Positions 27,140-35,407 of a DNA stretch of 64,000 nucleotides are shown in pieces (position 1 is the stretch's first letter; each line of letters opens with the position of its first letter). The translations under genes and the position numbers were made by a program. The notes below the pieces were generated by a model, which did not search any database, had not been told where the DNA came from, and saw only the letters and a list, made by a program, of their open reading frames with translations. Origin of the DNA: Chitinophagaceae bacterium (lineage in GTDB: Bacteria > Bacteroidota > Bacteroidia > Chitinophagales > UBA10324); NCBI GenBank assembly GCA_016704325.1, contig JADJAG010000007.1, positions 248,001-312,000 on the forward strand, given 5' to 3'.

Positions 27140-27188
27140 ATGTGAAATGATTTAACGGTAGACACTTCTTGCCGATTAAATGCTGCAT

Positions 27189-27196
27189 CAAAACTA
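27189..27196 (-). promoter_or_regulatory. -7 box TAGTTTTG for the LVIVD lipoprotein
   Basis: The minus-strand match to TAnnTTTG implies a leader of about 40 nt before the ATG at 27139. It sits inside the 63-bp divergent intergenic region. Confidence 0.4.
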
Positions 27197-27202
27197 AATA
27201 CT

Positions 27203-27985
27203 ATGATAAAGAAGACCTTCATTGCTTTGCTGTTGATGACTGCAACAATAGCTACTGCCTTTGCACAACGCGGCGTTAATGACATTATCTATCTGAAAAA
27301 TGGAAGTATTTTAAAAGGCATGCTTATTGAACAATTGCCAGATAGCATTGTGAAAATAGAGATTGCCGGTGGCAGTATTTTTGTTGTTACTATGGCTGAA
27401 CTGGATCATATTGTATACCGACAGAAAACAGACCCTTCAAAAGTTAAACCGATTAAAGCGGAAGCCATCGCTCGAAAATCAAAAGGTTACTTCAATATCT
27501 CCCAAATGGGATTACTTCCCGGCTCCAGCAGTAACTACGATTATTATTGGTACTATTCTGCCCCATCTGTCGGCTTTACAGTTCAGTCTATACATGGCTA
27601 CCGGTTCAATCCGCATTTTTTGGCCGGTGCGGGATTAGCTCTTGATATTATTGACAATTCCATCGGGCAGCTTTTTCTGGATGGACGATATGAAATTCTT
27701 GATAAAAAAACCACGCCATTTATTTATGGTGATTTTGGTTATGGAGTACCACTTAATAAAAAATATGAAGATGAGAGCATTTCAATCAGTTATAAAGGAG
27801 GTATTACTGCCGGTGGTGGAGTTGGTATGCGCATGAACTTTAGAAATGAAGGAGCATTTATTATGGAGGTCGGATATAAGATGGAGAAGTATTCCCAGCA
27901 CTATGATTATCAGGTATGGGGAGAAGATATCACTAATAAATTTACATTTAACAGGCTGGCTATTCGAATGGGGCTGGCATTCTGA
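27203..27985 (+). CDS. Predicted outer-membrane beta-barrel protein
   Basis: This 260-residue protein has a signal peptide (residues 1-21, ending AFAQ). Next comes a short domain seen in Bacteroidota porin-like proteins (DIIYLKNGSILKGMLIEQ ... IKIEIAGGSIFVV, about 25-75). The C-terminal half alternates polar and hydrophobic residues, with aromatic-rich strands ending in RMGLAF, typical of small outer-membrane barrels. There is no T9SS domain. The ligand or function is unknown. Confidence 0.7.
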   Translation: MIKKTFIALLLMTATIATAFAQRGVNDIIYLKNGSILKGMLIEQLPDSIVKIEIAGGSIFVVTMAELDHIVYRQKTDPSKVKPIKAEAIARKSKGYFNISQMGLLPGSSSNYDYYWYYSAPSVGFTVQSIHGYRFNPHFLAGAGLALDIIDNSIGQLFLDGRYEILDKKTTPFIYGDFGYGVPLNKKYEDESISISYKGGITAGGGVGMRMNFRNEGAFIMEVGYKMEKYSQHYDYQVWGEDITNKFTFNRLAIRMGLAF

Positions 27986-28313
27986 AGTTATTTTAAATAG
28001 ACCCAATAGAGGAATACAGCAGTTGCATTTGATTTTTATAAGTCAAATCACTTTTCCCATCTTATCACTTTCTTTCATAACAAGCAGGTTTAAATTTTCA
28101 GGACAGCCTCACCAAGTACAAATGAAGCAAAGCTCATGAAAGGCATTGCTGCAAGAGGCACAGTCACCGTAATTAAGTGATGCAAATGATTTCTTCAGTG
28201 ATTGCGCATTGCCTCCGGGACAAAATACGAACAGCAGAAAATTGGTAATCAATACATCCGCCTATTGAATAATTCTTCAATTTAAAGCAAGAGAATAATG
28301 CCATGACGGGCCA
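27986..28313. other. Intergenic gap, nothing supported
   Basis: This 328-bp gap lies between convergent genes. I see no strong hairpin, RNA gene, repeat member or supported ORF. Confidence 0.5.
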
Positions 28314-29711
28314 TTAATTCGCTTTAACTTCGGTGGTCAGCTTTTGCAATGAAGTTTTTGCATCACCGAAAAGCATCCTGGTACGGGGTTCATAAAACAG
28401 TTCATTCTCAATACCTGCATAACCTGCATTCATGCTTCGTTTCATCACGATCACATTCTGCGCTTGTTCTACTTCGAGGATGGGCATTCCGTAGATAGGA
28501 GAGGAACTGTCTTTTTTTGCCGCCGGATTTACCACATCATTGGCACCTATTACGATCACGGCATCCGTTGTCGCAAATTCAGCGTTAGCGGCTTCCATCT
28601 CCAGCAACTTATCATAAGATACATCTGCTTCTGCAAGCAGCACATTCATATGCCCGGGCATGCGGCCGGCAACAGGATGTATGGCATATTTAACTTCAAC
28701 TCCCTTTTCCTCCAGTAATTTTTCCAGTTCATGAACGGTATGTTGTGCCTGGGCTACTGCCAGGCCATAACCGGGGACAATCATTACTTTCTTTGAATAA
28801 CTTAATAGTACAGCAGCGTCAGAGAGAGAAATCTCTTTGATATTGCCGCGTTCTTTCCCATCTGCGCTTACTGCTTTCGAACCGCCGCCAAAGTTTCCGA
28901 TGATCACATTCAGGAGAGAGCGGTTCATGGCGCGGCACATCAAAATCGTTAGAATGGTTCCGGCAGATCCTACCAGGATACCACCGGTAAGCATTACCTG
29001 GTTATTATAAATAAACCCTGCACAGGCAGCAGCCACACCGGTGAATGAATTCAATAATGATATTACCACAGGCATGTCTGCACCACCGATCGGCATAACA
29101 AATAAGACGCCATACACCAGGCACATTGCAATCATTATATAAAGCACCATCATATTCTGCTCCCCAAGAAAAGTAAGATAGATGCCAACGCCAACAGTAA
29201 GCAGCAGCACCAACATATTGATTATGGATTGGGCGGGAAACACTTTATCAGTCACATTGCCATTCAATTTCCCGAAGGCAATCATACTGCCGGCAAAAGA
29301 AACACCACCTATTAAAAGGCCTGCAAGTATTACTCCGACGATATTCCAATCGCCACTCACGAAATGATGGTGTTGGTATTCGATGATGGAAATGATTGCA
29401 GCACAGGCACCACCCATTCCATTAAAAAGAGAAACCATTTGCGGCATGGCAGTCATCTTTACGCGTCTCGCTGCCATAGTTCCTACTATAGTGCCAATAA
29501 GTATTCCACCAAAAATCCAGAGGTAGTTGTGAAGTTTATTGCCTTCACTGTCCTGGTACAGGAATATAGTTCCTAAAATAGCCAGCGTCATCCCACCTGC
29601 TGCAACAAGGTTTCCACGACGTGCGGACTCCGGATGGCTGAGCATTTTCAATCCCAGGATAAAGGTTATAGAGCCGGCGATGTAGGTTAACCAAAGGATA
29701 CTGTTTTCCAT
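28314..29711 (-). CDS. pntB: NAD(P) transhydrogenase subunit beta
   Basis: This 465-residue inner-membrane protein forms the membrane proton channel and the NADP(H)-binding domain III of proton-translocating transhydrogenase. About nine hydrophobic segments cover residues 1-265. Domain III (about 285-465) has VMIVPGYGLAVAQAQH (the GxGxxA/V nucleotide loop), IHPVAGRMPGHMNVLLAEA, VIVIGANDVVNPAA and MKRSMNAGYAGIENELF, all classical. It is the last gene of a three-gene operon (pntAA-pntAB-pntB) with gaps of 25 and 52 bp. The enzyme couples proton import to NADPH formation from NADH. Confidence 0.96.
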   Translation of the reverse strand: MENSILWLTYIAGSITFILGLKMLSHPESARRGNLVAAGGMTLAILGTIFLYQDSEGNKLHNYLWIFGGILIGTIVGTMAARRVKMTAMPQMVSLFNGMGGACAAIISIIEYQHHHFVSGDWNIVGVILAGLLIGGVSFAGSMIAFGKLNGNVTDKVFPAQSIINMLVLLLTVGVGIYLTFLGEQNMMVLYIMIAMCLVYGVLFVMPIGGADMPVVISLLNSFTGVAAACAGFIYNNQVMLTGGILVGSAGTILTILMCRAMNRSLLNVIIGNFGGGSKAVSADGKERGNIKEISLSDAAVLLSYSKKVMIVPGYGLAVAQAQHTVHELEKLLEEKGVEVKYAIHPVAGRMPGHMNVLLAEADVSYDKLLEMEAANAEFATTDAVIVIGANDVVNPAAKKDSSSPIYGMPILEVEQAQNVIVMKRSMNAGYAGIENELFYEPRTRMLFGDAKTSLQKLTTEVKAN

Positions 29712-29736
29712 TTTATTTTATTTAACGCTAAGGCAA

Positions 29737-30045
29737 TTACTTTTTCTTTTTAAACATTTCAAGCATTCTGTCAGTAACAACAAATCCACCAACCACATTC
29801 AATGTGCCCAGGATGACTGCCAGGAAACCAAGTATCAGGGCGAGATAATTGCTGGGTTCAGCGCTGCCCATCACGATAATGGCACCGATGATAACTACCC
29901 CATGTATGGCATTAGCGCCCGACATCAGTGGTGTATGCAATACGGTGGGAACGTGAGAGATAATCTCAATTCCAAGAAAAACGGAAAGAATAATTATGAA
30001 AACCATTTCCTTGTTTTCATACAGGAATGTTAAGAATTGTTCCAT
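29737..30045 (-). CDS. pntAB: NAD(P) transhydrogenase subunit alpha, membrane part
   Basis: This 102-residue membrane protein has three to four hydrophobic segments, with the family sequence GIEIISHVPTVLHTPLMSGANAIHGVVIIGA. It corresponds to the C-terminal membrane portion of the alpha subunit, encoded separately here as in many bacteria with a three-subunit enzyme. It lies between pntAA and pntB on the same strand. Confidence 0.95.
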   Translation of the reverse strand: MEQFLTFLYENKEMVFIIILSVFLGIEIISHVPTVLHTPLMSGANAIHGVVIIGAIIVMGSAEPSNYLALILGFLAVILGTLNVVGGFVVTDRMLEMFKKKK

Positions 30046-30097
30046 GGTACTTTTTTTATTTTTTGAATAAAGGTTTATGGTGCATTCAACTTTTTAT

Positions 30098-31234
30098 TCA
30101 GGCAGTTTTGACTGCGAGCGCTTCCTGCACCCTGCTGCTGATGATTTCTTTATTATGCGTAATGCAGGTACCCTTCACAATATCATCTTCAAAATTCAGA
30201 TTGATTTGACCGTCCTTCAGCATCAGCTTAAGAAAGTTCATCACATTTTTACCAAACATTTTGCTGGCATCTGAAGGCATGTTTGCGGGAAGGTTTGAAT
30301 CTCCGATGATGGTGACACCATTGGGTGTCTGTATGGTTTCATTGTTTTTGCACAGTTCGCAGTTACCTCCTGTGGAGGCGGCAAGGTCCACAATTACGGC
30401 TCCGGCTTTCATGGCATTCACGGTAGTTGCCGGAATTAAGACCGGTGCTTTTCTGCCGGGAATCTGCGCAGTACAAATGATTACGTCTGCCTTTACTGCG
30501 CTGTCATAAATTTTCTGTTTTTGCTTTTCCAGGTATTCTTTGCTTTGTTCTACTGCATAACCGCCAGCTGCCGCAGACTCTGCAGCGCCTTCTACTTCAA
30601 TAAATTTTGCTCCAAGGCTTTTCACTTCCTCCTTAACGGCACTACGCGTATCAAAAGCTTCCACCACAGCACCCAATCTTCTTGAGGTAGCAATAGCCTG
30701 TAAGCCTGCCACTCCGGCACCCAAAATCAAAACCCTTGCAGGGGTAATGCTACCCGCAGCAGTCATGAACATCGGAAAAAACTTAGGCAAAGCAATAGCA
30801 GCCGTTAAAACCGCTTTGTATCCGGCAACTGTAGCCTGTGAAGAAAGTATATCCATCGATTGCGCCCGGGAAGTCCGGGGCACCATATCCATACTGAAGG
30901 AGGTAAGGTTTTTATCGATCAGTTGTTGAACAAGTTCTTTATTGAACAGTGGTTGAAAAACAGCCAGGAGCATTGCACCCGGTTTCATTTTACTCAATTC
31001 TGCATCTGTCGGACGGTTGATAGAAAGTATCAGGTCAGCATTGCTAATGATTTCTTCACGGGAAGAGATTTTAGCGCCTGCCTGCTGATAGTCAGTATCA
31101 GCAGCGAATGCCCTGCTGCCTGCACCGGTTTCCACGAATACCTCAAAGTTCAATTTTGCTAGCTGCCCTGCAATTTCAGGGAGGGTGACAACACGTTTTT
31201 CCTCTATGGGTTCTTTAAGAATTCCTATAATCAT
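30098..31234 (-). CDS. pntAA: NAD(P) transhydrogenase subunit alpha, NAD-binding part
   Basis: This 378-residue soluble domain I of transhydrogenase binds NAD(H). It starts MIIGILKEP, typical of the alanine dehydrogenase/PntAA fold. The sequence shows RAQSMDILSSQATVAGYKAV, the dinucleotide motif LGAGVAGLQAIATSRRLGA with the acidic end VEAFD, and VIVDLAASTGGNCE. The frame is open 23 codons further upstream to an ATG at 31303, but the shorter ATG at 31234 gives the family N-terminus. It is the first gene of the operon. Confidence 0.94.
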   Translation of the reverse strand: MIIGILKEPIEEKRVVTLPEIAGQLAKLNFEVFVETGAGSRAFAADTDYQQAGAKISSREEIISNADLILSINRPTDAELSKMKPGAMLLAVFQPLFNKELVQQLIDKNLTSFSMDMVPRTSRAQSMDILSSQATVAGYKAVLTAAIALPKFFPMFMTAAGSITPARVLILGAGVAGLQAIATSRRLGAVVEAFDTRSAVKEEVKSLGAKFIEVEGAAESAAAGGYAVEQSKEYLEKQKQKIYDSAVKADVIICTAQIPGRKAPVLIPATTVNAMKAGAVIVDLAASTGGNCELCKNNETIQTPNGVTIIGDSNLPANMPSDASKMFGKNVMNFLKLMLKDGQINLNFEDDIVKGTCITHNKEIISSRVQEALAVKTA

Positions 31235-31583
31235 GGCTGGGTTGGAATTAGTGGCCTCAATGTAGTTTGTTTTTACTAAAGCGCCTGTTTCTAATGGCTG
31301 CAAAATAGAAAAATCAGGTTAATCAGTATATGAGGAAAAAGGGAATCTTAGAATTTGTTGAATATACTTGCCTTATCCATTTGCGGCAAGTTTAGATACG
31401 TATGCTCCTTGTCGATTAATCCATGAGTAATTCATAGCATTATTAGTAGCCTGAGATTATGATTAGCACTAAGTTAAAAGTAGGCAAATTCAAGTCGTTG
31501 CTAAATAGTGCCAAAGCAAGAAAAATGTAATTACCGGCATAAGTTGCCTATGAGAATCTTAGTAGTTGAGTTTTAGCGGTGAC
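31235..31583. other. Gap upstream of pntAA
   Basis: This 349-bp AT-rich gap lies between coaD and pntAA, both on the minus strand. It should hold the pnt promoter, but no exact TAnnTTTG is found; the nearest is TATTTTG, one base short, just before the upstream ATG. No other feature is seen. Confidence 0.4.
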
Positions 31584-32057
31584 CTATTTCCGTTGTACCA
31601 GGTTCTCAATTTCTTCCGGAATAAACGGTGATGGATCGCCGCCATTCATAATCACATCGCGAACAATGGATGAGGAAACAGAAGCAAGAGATGGATTTGC
31701 CAATATAAAGATGGTTTCAATATTGCGGCTGAGCACACGATTCGTCTGAGAAACCGCGCGTTCAAATTCAAAATCGCCGGAACTGCGTATTCCCCGGAGA
31801 ATATACCTGGCAAGATGCGTTTCACAAAAGTTGACCGTTAAGCCGGTATAGCTTTGTACTTCAATCTTTGGTTCAAACTCAAATATCTTTTGCAGCCAGG
31901 AAATCCTTTTTTCAAGAGGGAAAAGGTATTTCTTTTGAGAATTTACTCCTATGCCGATGATCATTTTGTCGAAAAGGGGCAAACCCCGGTTGATGATATC
32001 GATATGACCTATAGTTACAGGATCAAACGATCCGGGAAAAACGGCAATTTTTTTCAT
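31584..32057 (-). CDS. coaD: Phosphopantetheine adenylyltransferase
   Basis: This 157-residue nucleotidyltransferase catalyses ATP + 4'-phosphopantetheine to dephospho-CoA, the penultimate step of CoA synthesis. The family N-terminus KIAVFPGSFDPVTIGHIDII contains the TxGH motif (15-18), and YILRGIRSSGDFEFE and SSSIVRDVIMNGGD are typical of CoaD. Full length. It forms a group with rsmD and the DUF3822 gene on the same strand, an arrangement common in the Bacteroidota. Confidence 0.96.
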   Translation of the reverse strand: MKKIAVFPGSFDPVTIGHIDIINRGLPLFDKMIIGIGVNSQKKYLFPLEKRISWLQKIFEFEPKIEVQSYTGLTVNFCETHLARYILRGIRSSGDFEFERAVSQTNRVLSRNIETIFILANPSLASVSSSIVRDVIMNGGDPSPFIPEEIENLVQRK

Positions 32058-32132
32058 GGTTCTGATTTAGCGGGCTGAAAGTACTCAATCAATTGATTTT
32101 TTATGCAATAAGCGTCATACTTAGCCCGAATT

Positions 32133-32690
32133 TTAATCTAATTCCTTAAGTCCATGCTCCGGCGAGAATATATGAAAATGTGTTTGCCCGTAATTTCTAA
32201 CCTGCATCAATTCAGTAAATTGAGGATACTTATGATGCTGATTGGTCTCCAGGATGAACCAGCCATTCTTTTTTAAAATTTTTTTATCAAGCACGAGTCC
32301 GGGTAACTCATCTATTTGCGGAAGCGGGTAGGGCGGGCCAGCGAAAATTACGTCAAATTGCTCTTTATTATAAGCCAGGAATTTAAATACATCATTTTTT
32401 ACAATGTCGATGGCTTCTATCTTCCATTCCTCTTTCATTTTCCTGATAAATTCAACTGCACCGCGGTCCTGATCAACGGATACGATTCTGGAAGTGCCTC
32501 TTGACGCGAATTCGTAGCTAATGCTGCCAGTTCCGCTAAACAGGTCAAGGAAGCTGAGTTCACTAAAATCGAAATGATTGTTTAGAATATTGAACAATCC
32601 GGTTTTCGCGAAGTCGGTAGTTGGACGCGTTGGTAGATTGTTGGGTGGATTGAATCGTCTGCCTCCAAGTGAACCGCTGATAACGCGCAT
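32133..32690 (-). CDS. rsmD: 16S rRNA (guanine-N2)-methyltransferase RsmD
   Basis: This 185-residue SAM-dependent methyltransferase starts MRVISGSLGGRRFNPP and contains RPTTDFAKTGLFNIL, the SAM-binding LDLFSGTGSISYEFASRG, and the acidic VSVDQ. In other phyla the catalytic motif IV is (N/D)PPY. Here residues 117-121 read AGPPY, with Gly118 in place of Asp/Asn (codon 32337-32339). Otherwise the protein is intact, so a lineage variant is more likely than decay. It lies 4 bp downstream of DUF3822 and 75 bp upstream of coaD. Confidence 0.9.
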   Translation of the reverse strand: MRVISGSLGGRRFNPPNNLPTRPTTDFAKTGLFNILNNHFDFSELSFLDLFSGTGSISYEFASRGTSRIVSVDQDRGAVEFIRKMKEEWKIEAIDIVKNDVFKFLAYNKEQFDVIFAGPPYPLPQIDELPGLVLDKKILKKNGWFILETNQHHKYPQFTELMQVRNYGQTHFHIFSPEHGLKELD

Positions 32691-32693
32691 GGG

Positions 32694-33557
32694 CTAAAGG
32701 CAAAATAGGTTATAAAAAAAATAATGAGGCATTGGGTAATCCGCATCAAATTGTATGGCTTCAAATGGTTTGGCGAATTCGATGTTTCGGATATATTTGG
32801 TGAGCAGTTGGTAAATCACGGAGTCGCGCACAATTTCACCCATTATGGTAACCGCAATCAGTTCCGGATCAATATGCAATTGCTTGCAAGCGAATAGCAG
32901 GTAATACATAAAATCTTCAGGGGAACGGTAGTTGAAACTGTTACAATAGCATAAAGCTTGATTGCGAATTAGTACCAACTGAAATGTATTGGACTGGAAG
33001 TAAACAAATAGCTGTTCCTGACCATTAGCCGGACTGACAGAGAGCAGGTGGTCAATAAATCCTGTAAGAGAATGCCTGGGATATTCACTTCCAACATAAT
33101 TGCACATTTGGGCAATAGCGGGTGGAAGTGCAAACAAGAGAGTTGTCTTTTGTGCTGACAGATGATCGGCATATATCATGTGTTCCGGGTTGACCGGGCA
33201 ATTCAACTTCAACAAGGATGTCCTTGATTTTTCATTATCCAGTTCCCTGGGCACCAGTGTGAAGCAAGTGGTAAAAACGGAAGTTTTCTTTTCCGACACC
33301 TCCCTTTTCAGCCAATAGTCCGTTTCAAAAATTTCTTCAACAGCAAGCAGCCATTCAGCAGGATTATGTATAGCTGAGAACTGGTAAGGTTGCAGGCATA
33401 CCAGTTTATTAGATGACCGCTCTATCACCAGGTATACCAGTTGAGCCGGTGTGATCAATATTTTTACTATGCTATTTGATGTAGTCAATGTGGCCTCCTC
33501 CGGTGTTGCATACTTGGCGCCGGCGATAATCTTGTTTGGTGAGAGGAGGTGATTCAT
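32694..33557 (-). CDS. DUF3822 family protein
   Basis: This 287-residue soluble protein belongs to the Bacteroidota family DUF3822, recognised by its genomic position before rsmD/coaD, by its length, and by an ASKHA-like pattern of beta strands (TTLLFALPPAIAQMC, QLFVYFQSNTFQLVLIRNQALCYCNSF, LIAVTIMGEIV). The last resembles the actin-like fold of type IV pilus PilM proteins, but this is inference. The function is unknown. ATG 33557 is preferred to the TTG at 33566 because the -7 box covers the latter. Confidence 0.75.
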   Translation of the reverse strand: MNHLLSPNKIIAGAKYATPEEATLTTSNSIVKILITPAQLVYLVIERSSNKLVCLQPYQFSAIHNPAEWLLAVEEIFETDYWLKREVSEKKTSVFTTCFTLVPRELDNEKSRTSLLKLNCPVNPEHMIYADHLSAQKTTLLFALPPAIAQMCNYVGSEYPRHSLTGFIDHLLSVSPANGQEQLFVYFQSNTFQLVLIRNQALCYCNSFNYRSPEDFMYYLLFACKQLHIDPELIAVTIMGEIVRDSVIYQLLTKYIRNIEFAKPFEAIQFDADYPMPHYFFYNLFCL

Positions 33558-33563
33558 AATCCT

Positions 33564-33571
33564 CAAAAGTA
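33564..33571 (-). promoter_or_regulatory. -7 box TACTTTTG before DUF3822
   Basis: The minus-strand TAnnTTTG is followed by AGGATT and then ATG, only 6 nt. The transcript would be essentially leaderless. Confidence 0.4.
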
Positions 33572-33598
33572 CACTTTATGCGTTTTCGCTTAAATAAA

Positions 33599-33627
33599 AA
33601 AACTCAACCTGTTTGAGATTGAGTTTT
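33599..33627 (-). terminator. Rho-independent terminator after the thioredoxin-like gene
   Basis: Read on the minus strand: a 9-bp stem (AAAACTCAA with TTGAGTTTT), an 11-nt loop and a T-rich tail TTTTATTT. It lies 22 bp after the stop of the thioredoxin-like gene and before the DUF3822 promoter. Confidence 0.7.
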
Positions 33628-33648
33628 GGAAAGTGATAAACCGGCCTG

Positions 33649-34176
33649 TTATTTAGGCGCCGAATTTAATGAACTGAGGTAGGTATTCCAGTCTGTATTC
33701 AGGTAATGATTTTCGCCGAAGAAAGTCAGGATATTGGTCATCATATCAGCTTGCATGTAGCCGGGTACAATGGAGATTACCTGTAATTTTTCGTCGAGGA
33801 ACGTAGTGGTGGGGTAACCTCCGGAAGAACTGAGGAAATTGGCTGCCACGCCATTGATCCGCTTCGCCGTTTCGTAAGTGTATTCCTTGTTCTGATACAT
33901 GATCTTTTCTTTTGATTCCGCATTGAGCTTTACTGCATAGTAATTCTCATTAAGGTATTTCACTACCCTCGGATCTTTATAAGTAGTAGCATCCAGCTTT
34001 TTGCACCAGCCGCACCAATCTGTATAGATATCGATCAAAATTTTTTTGGGTTGCTGTGCGGAGAGCTTTTCAGCTTCTGTTATGGACATCCATTTGATAC
34101 CTTCTGCCTGTTGTGCTGAAAGTTGAAATGAGATACTGATCATTAAAAAGAATAGAAGTCCTGCGATTTTTTTCAT
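33649..34176 (-). CDS. Periplasmic thioredoxin-like protein
   Basis: This 175-residue protein has a signal peptide (residues 1-21, ending QLSAQ) and a thioredoxin fold with the redox motif WCGWC (C55/C58) in ILIDIYTDWCGWCKKLDATT. The pattern matches thioredoxin/DUF255-like proteins of the Bacteroidota envelope (TYKDPRVVKYLNENYYAVKLNAE; YPTTTFLDEKLQVI with the cis-Pro equivalent). It probably acts as a periplasmic thiol reductase or disulfide enzyme; the partner is not identifiable. Confidence 0.85.
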   Translation of the reverse strand: MKKIAGLLFFLMISISFQLSAQQAEGIKWMSITEAEKLSAQQPKKILIDIYTDWCGWCKKLDATTYKDPRVVKYLNENYYAVKLNAESKEKIMYQNKEYTYETAKRINGVAANFLSSSGGYPTTTFLDEKLQVISIVPGYMQADMMTNILTFFGENHYLNTDWNTYLSSLNSAPK

Positions 34177-34279
34177 TGATGGTTTTTTTAAGTAGCCGGA
34201 TATGAGATCAAAAATGATTCCAGATTACCAATTCAAAAGTACTAAAATGTTTTATTACAACAGTAATGTAAGATATGGT

Positions 34280-34489
34280 GGGTGTACGGCAATTCGTTCA
34301 TCTTGCCAAGAAATGGTTTGTGGGTTAAATGGTGGTGTGTTAAATGGTTAAATTGCTAAATGGTTAAATTGCTGCGGCGAAGCCGATCACTTGTTATTCT
34401 GTAATCACTACTCTGCTTTACTCACTTACTCAAATACTCAATACTCAATTTCAGCACCCAATAAGCTATATCCAATTAGTCGTACACCC
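34280..34489. mobile_element. MITE-like element, 210 bp, with 8-bp target duplication
   Basis: The ends are GGGTGTACGGC (34280-34290) and GTCGTACACCC (34479-34489), inverted with one mismatch. The perfect direct repeat GATATGGT flanks it at 34272-34279 and 34490-34497. The interior holds short TTAAATGGT/TAAATTGCT repeats and TACTCA repeats but no gene. Confidence 0.82.
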
Positions 34490-34601
34490 GATATGGTGTT
34501 CGCTTTAAAATATTCTTATTCATTCCATACTGATTTACGGCAGGAATTTAACCGGATACCGGAATGGGATTTTCTCTGAGAACAGGTTGTTGTCAATCTC
34601 T

Positions 34602-34629
34602 TTTGTTTAGTTAACCAGTGCTACTTTTG
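34602..34629 (+). promoter_or_regulatory. Promoter of ubiX
   Basis: TTTG (34602-34605), a 16-nt spacer and TACTTTTG (34622-34629) lie about 107 nt before the ATG at 34737. Confidence 0.45.
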
Positions 34630-34736
34630 TACTTATCTCCCCCTGATTCACCCGCAATTGTGTTAACTGATCTGAAATAATCTATTTTCACAAAACGGCA
34701 TTGGTCCGGAGCAGGCAAAAGAGATAGAAACATTAT

Positions 34737-35306
34737 ATGAAAAGGAACAAAATTGTTATTGCGGTAACCGGTGCCAGTGGCGCAATCTATGCCAAGGTAT
34801 TGTTTGATAAATTAATCTTGTTGCAGGATCAGGTAGAGCAGGCCGGTGTTGTAATGAGCGACAATGCACGGTATGTCTGGCAGCATGAATTGGGAGAGAT
34901 TCCCATACCTGCTAAGCCCTTTACATTTTATAAGAAACAGGAATTTACTGCTCCGTTTGCCAGCGGATCAGCAGGATATGATGTGATGGTAGTATGTCCC
35001 TGCTCTATGGGTACGATGGGTAGAATTGCTGCCGGCATTTCTGATGATCTTGTTACCAGGGCCGCAGATGTTATGTTAAAAGAGCGGAGAAAATTGATAC
35101 TGGTAGTACGTGATACGCCTTATAATTTGATTCATATTAATAATATGAAGACGATTACAGAAGCCGGTGGCATTATTTGTCCGGCAACGCCATCATTCTA
35201 TTCGTTGCCAAAAGATTTTGAAACCCTTGCTGCGACTGTGATTGACAGGGTTCTTCATCTGGCGGGATTTTCGCTGAAGGCATATCAATGGGGAGAAGAT
35301 TTGTGA
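34737..35306 (+). CDS. ubiX: Flavin prenyltransferase UbiX
   Basis: This 189-residue flavoprotein prenylates FMN to make the cofactor of UbiD-type decarboxylases. It begins KIVIAVTGASGAIYAKVLFDKL and contains VVCPCSMGTMGRIAAGISDDLVTRAADVMLKERRKLILVVRDTPYNLIHINNM, the family core, with RDTP for phosphate/FMN binding. Length is normal. No ubiD is in the window. In organisms with menaquinone the partner is often an aromatic-acid or futalosine/menaquinone-type decarboxylase; which one applies here is not visible. Confidence 0.93.
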   Translation: MKRNKIVIAVTGASGAIYAKVLFDKLILLQDQVEQAGVVMSDNARYVWQHELGEIPIPAKPFTFYKKQEFTAPFASGSAGYDVMVVCPCSMGTMGRIAAGISDDLVTRAADVMLKERRKLILVVRDTPYNLIHINNMKTITEAGGIICPATPSFYSLPKDFETLAATVIDRVLHLAGFSLKAYQWGEDL

Positions 35307-35323
35307 AGACCGGTTTAATTTGC

Positions 35324-35385
35324 GTACTGCGACGTAGGGCGACATCTACCTCGTGTAGTTAAAAACGACATGAATGTCGCAGTAC
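35324..35385. repeat. 62-bp palindromic element with 6-bp flanking direct repeat
   Basis: The 10-bp ends GTACTGCGAC (35324-35333) and GTCGCAGTAC (35376-35385) are perfectly inverted. ATTTGC is repeated directly on both sides (35318-35323 and 35386-35391), as expected for an insertion. The right junction creates TACATTTG (35383-35390), an exact -7 box 17 nt before the next ATG. No -33 element is seen. Confidence 0.65.
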
Positions 35386-35407
35386 ATTTGCATGTTTCAA
35401 ACTTATT

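Noticed and set aside
31235..31303. Longer PntAA beginning at the 31303 ATG
   Set aside because: The extra 23 residues precede MIIGILKEP, which is the family N-terminus.
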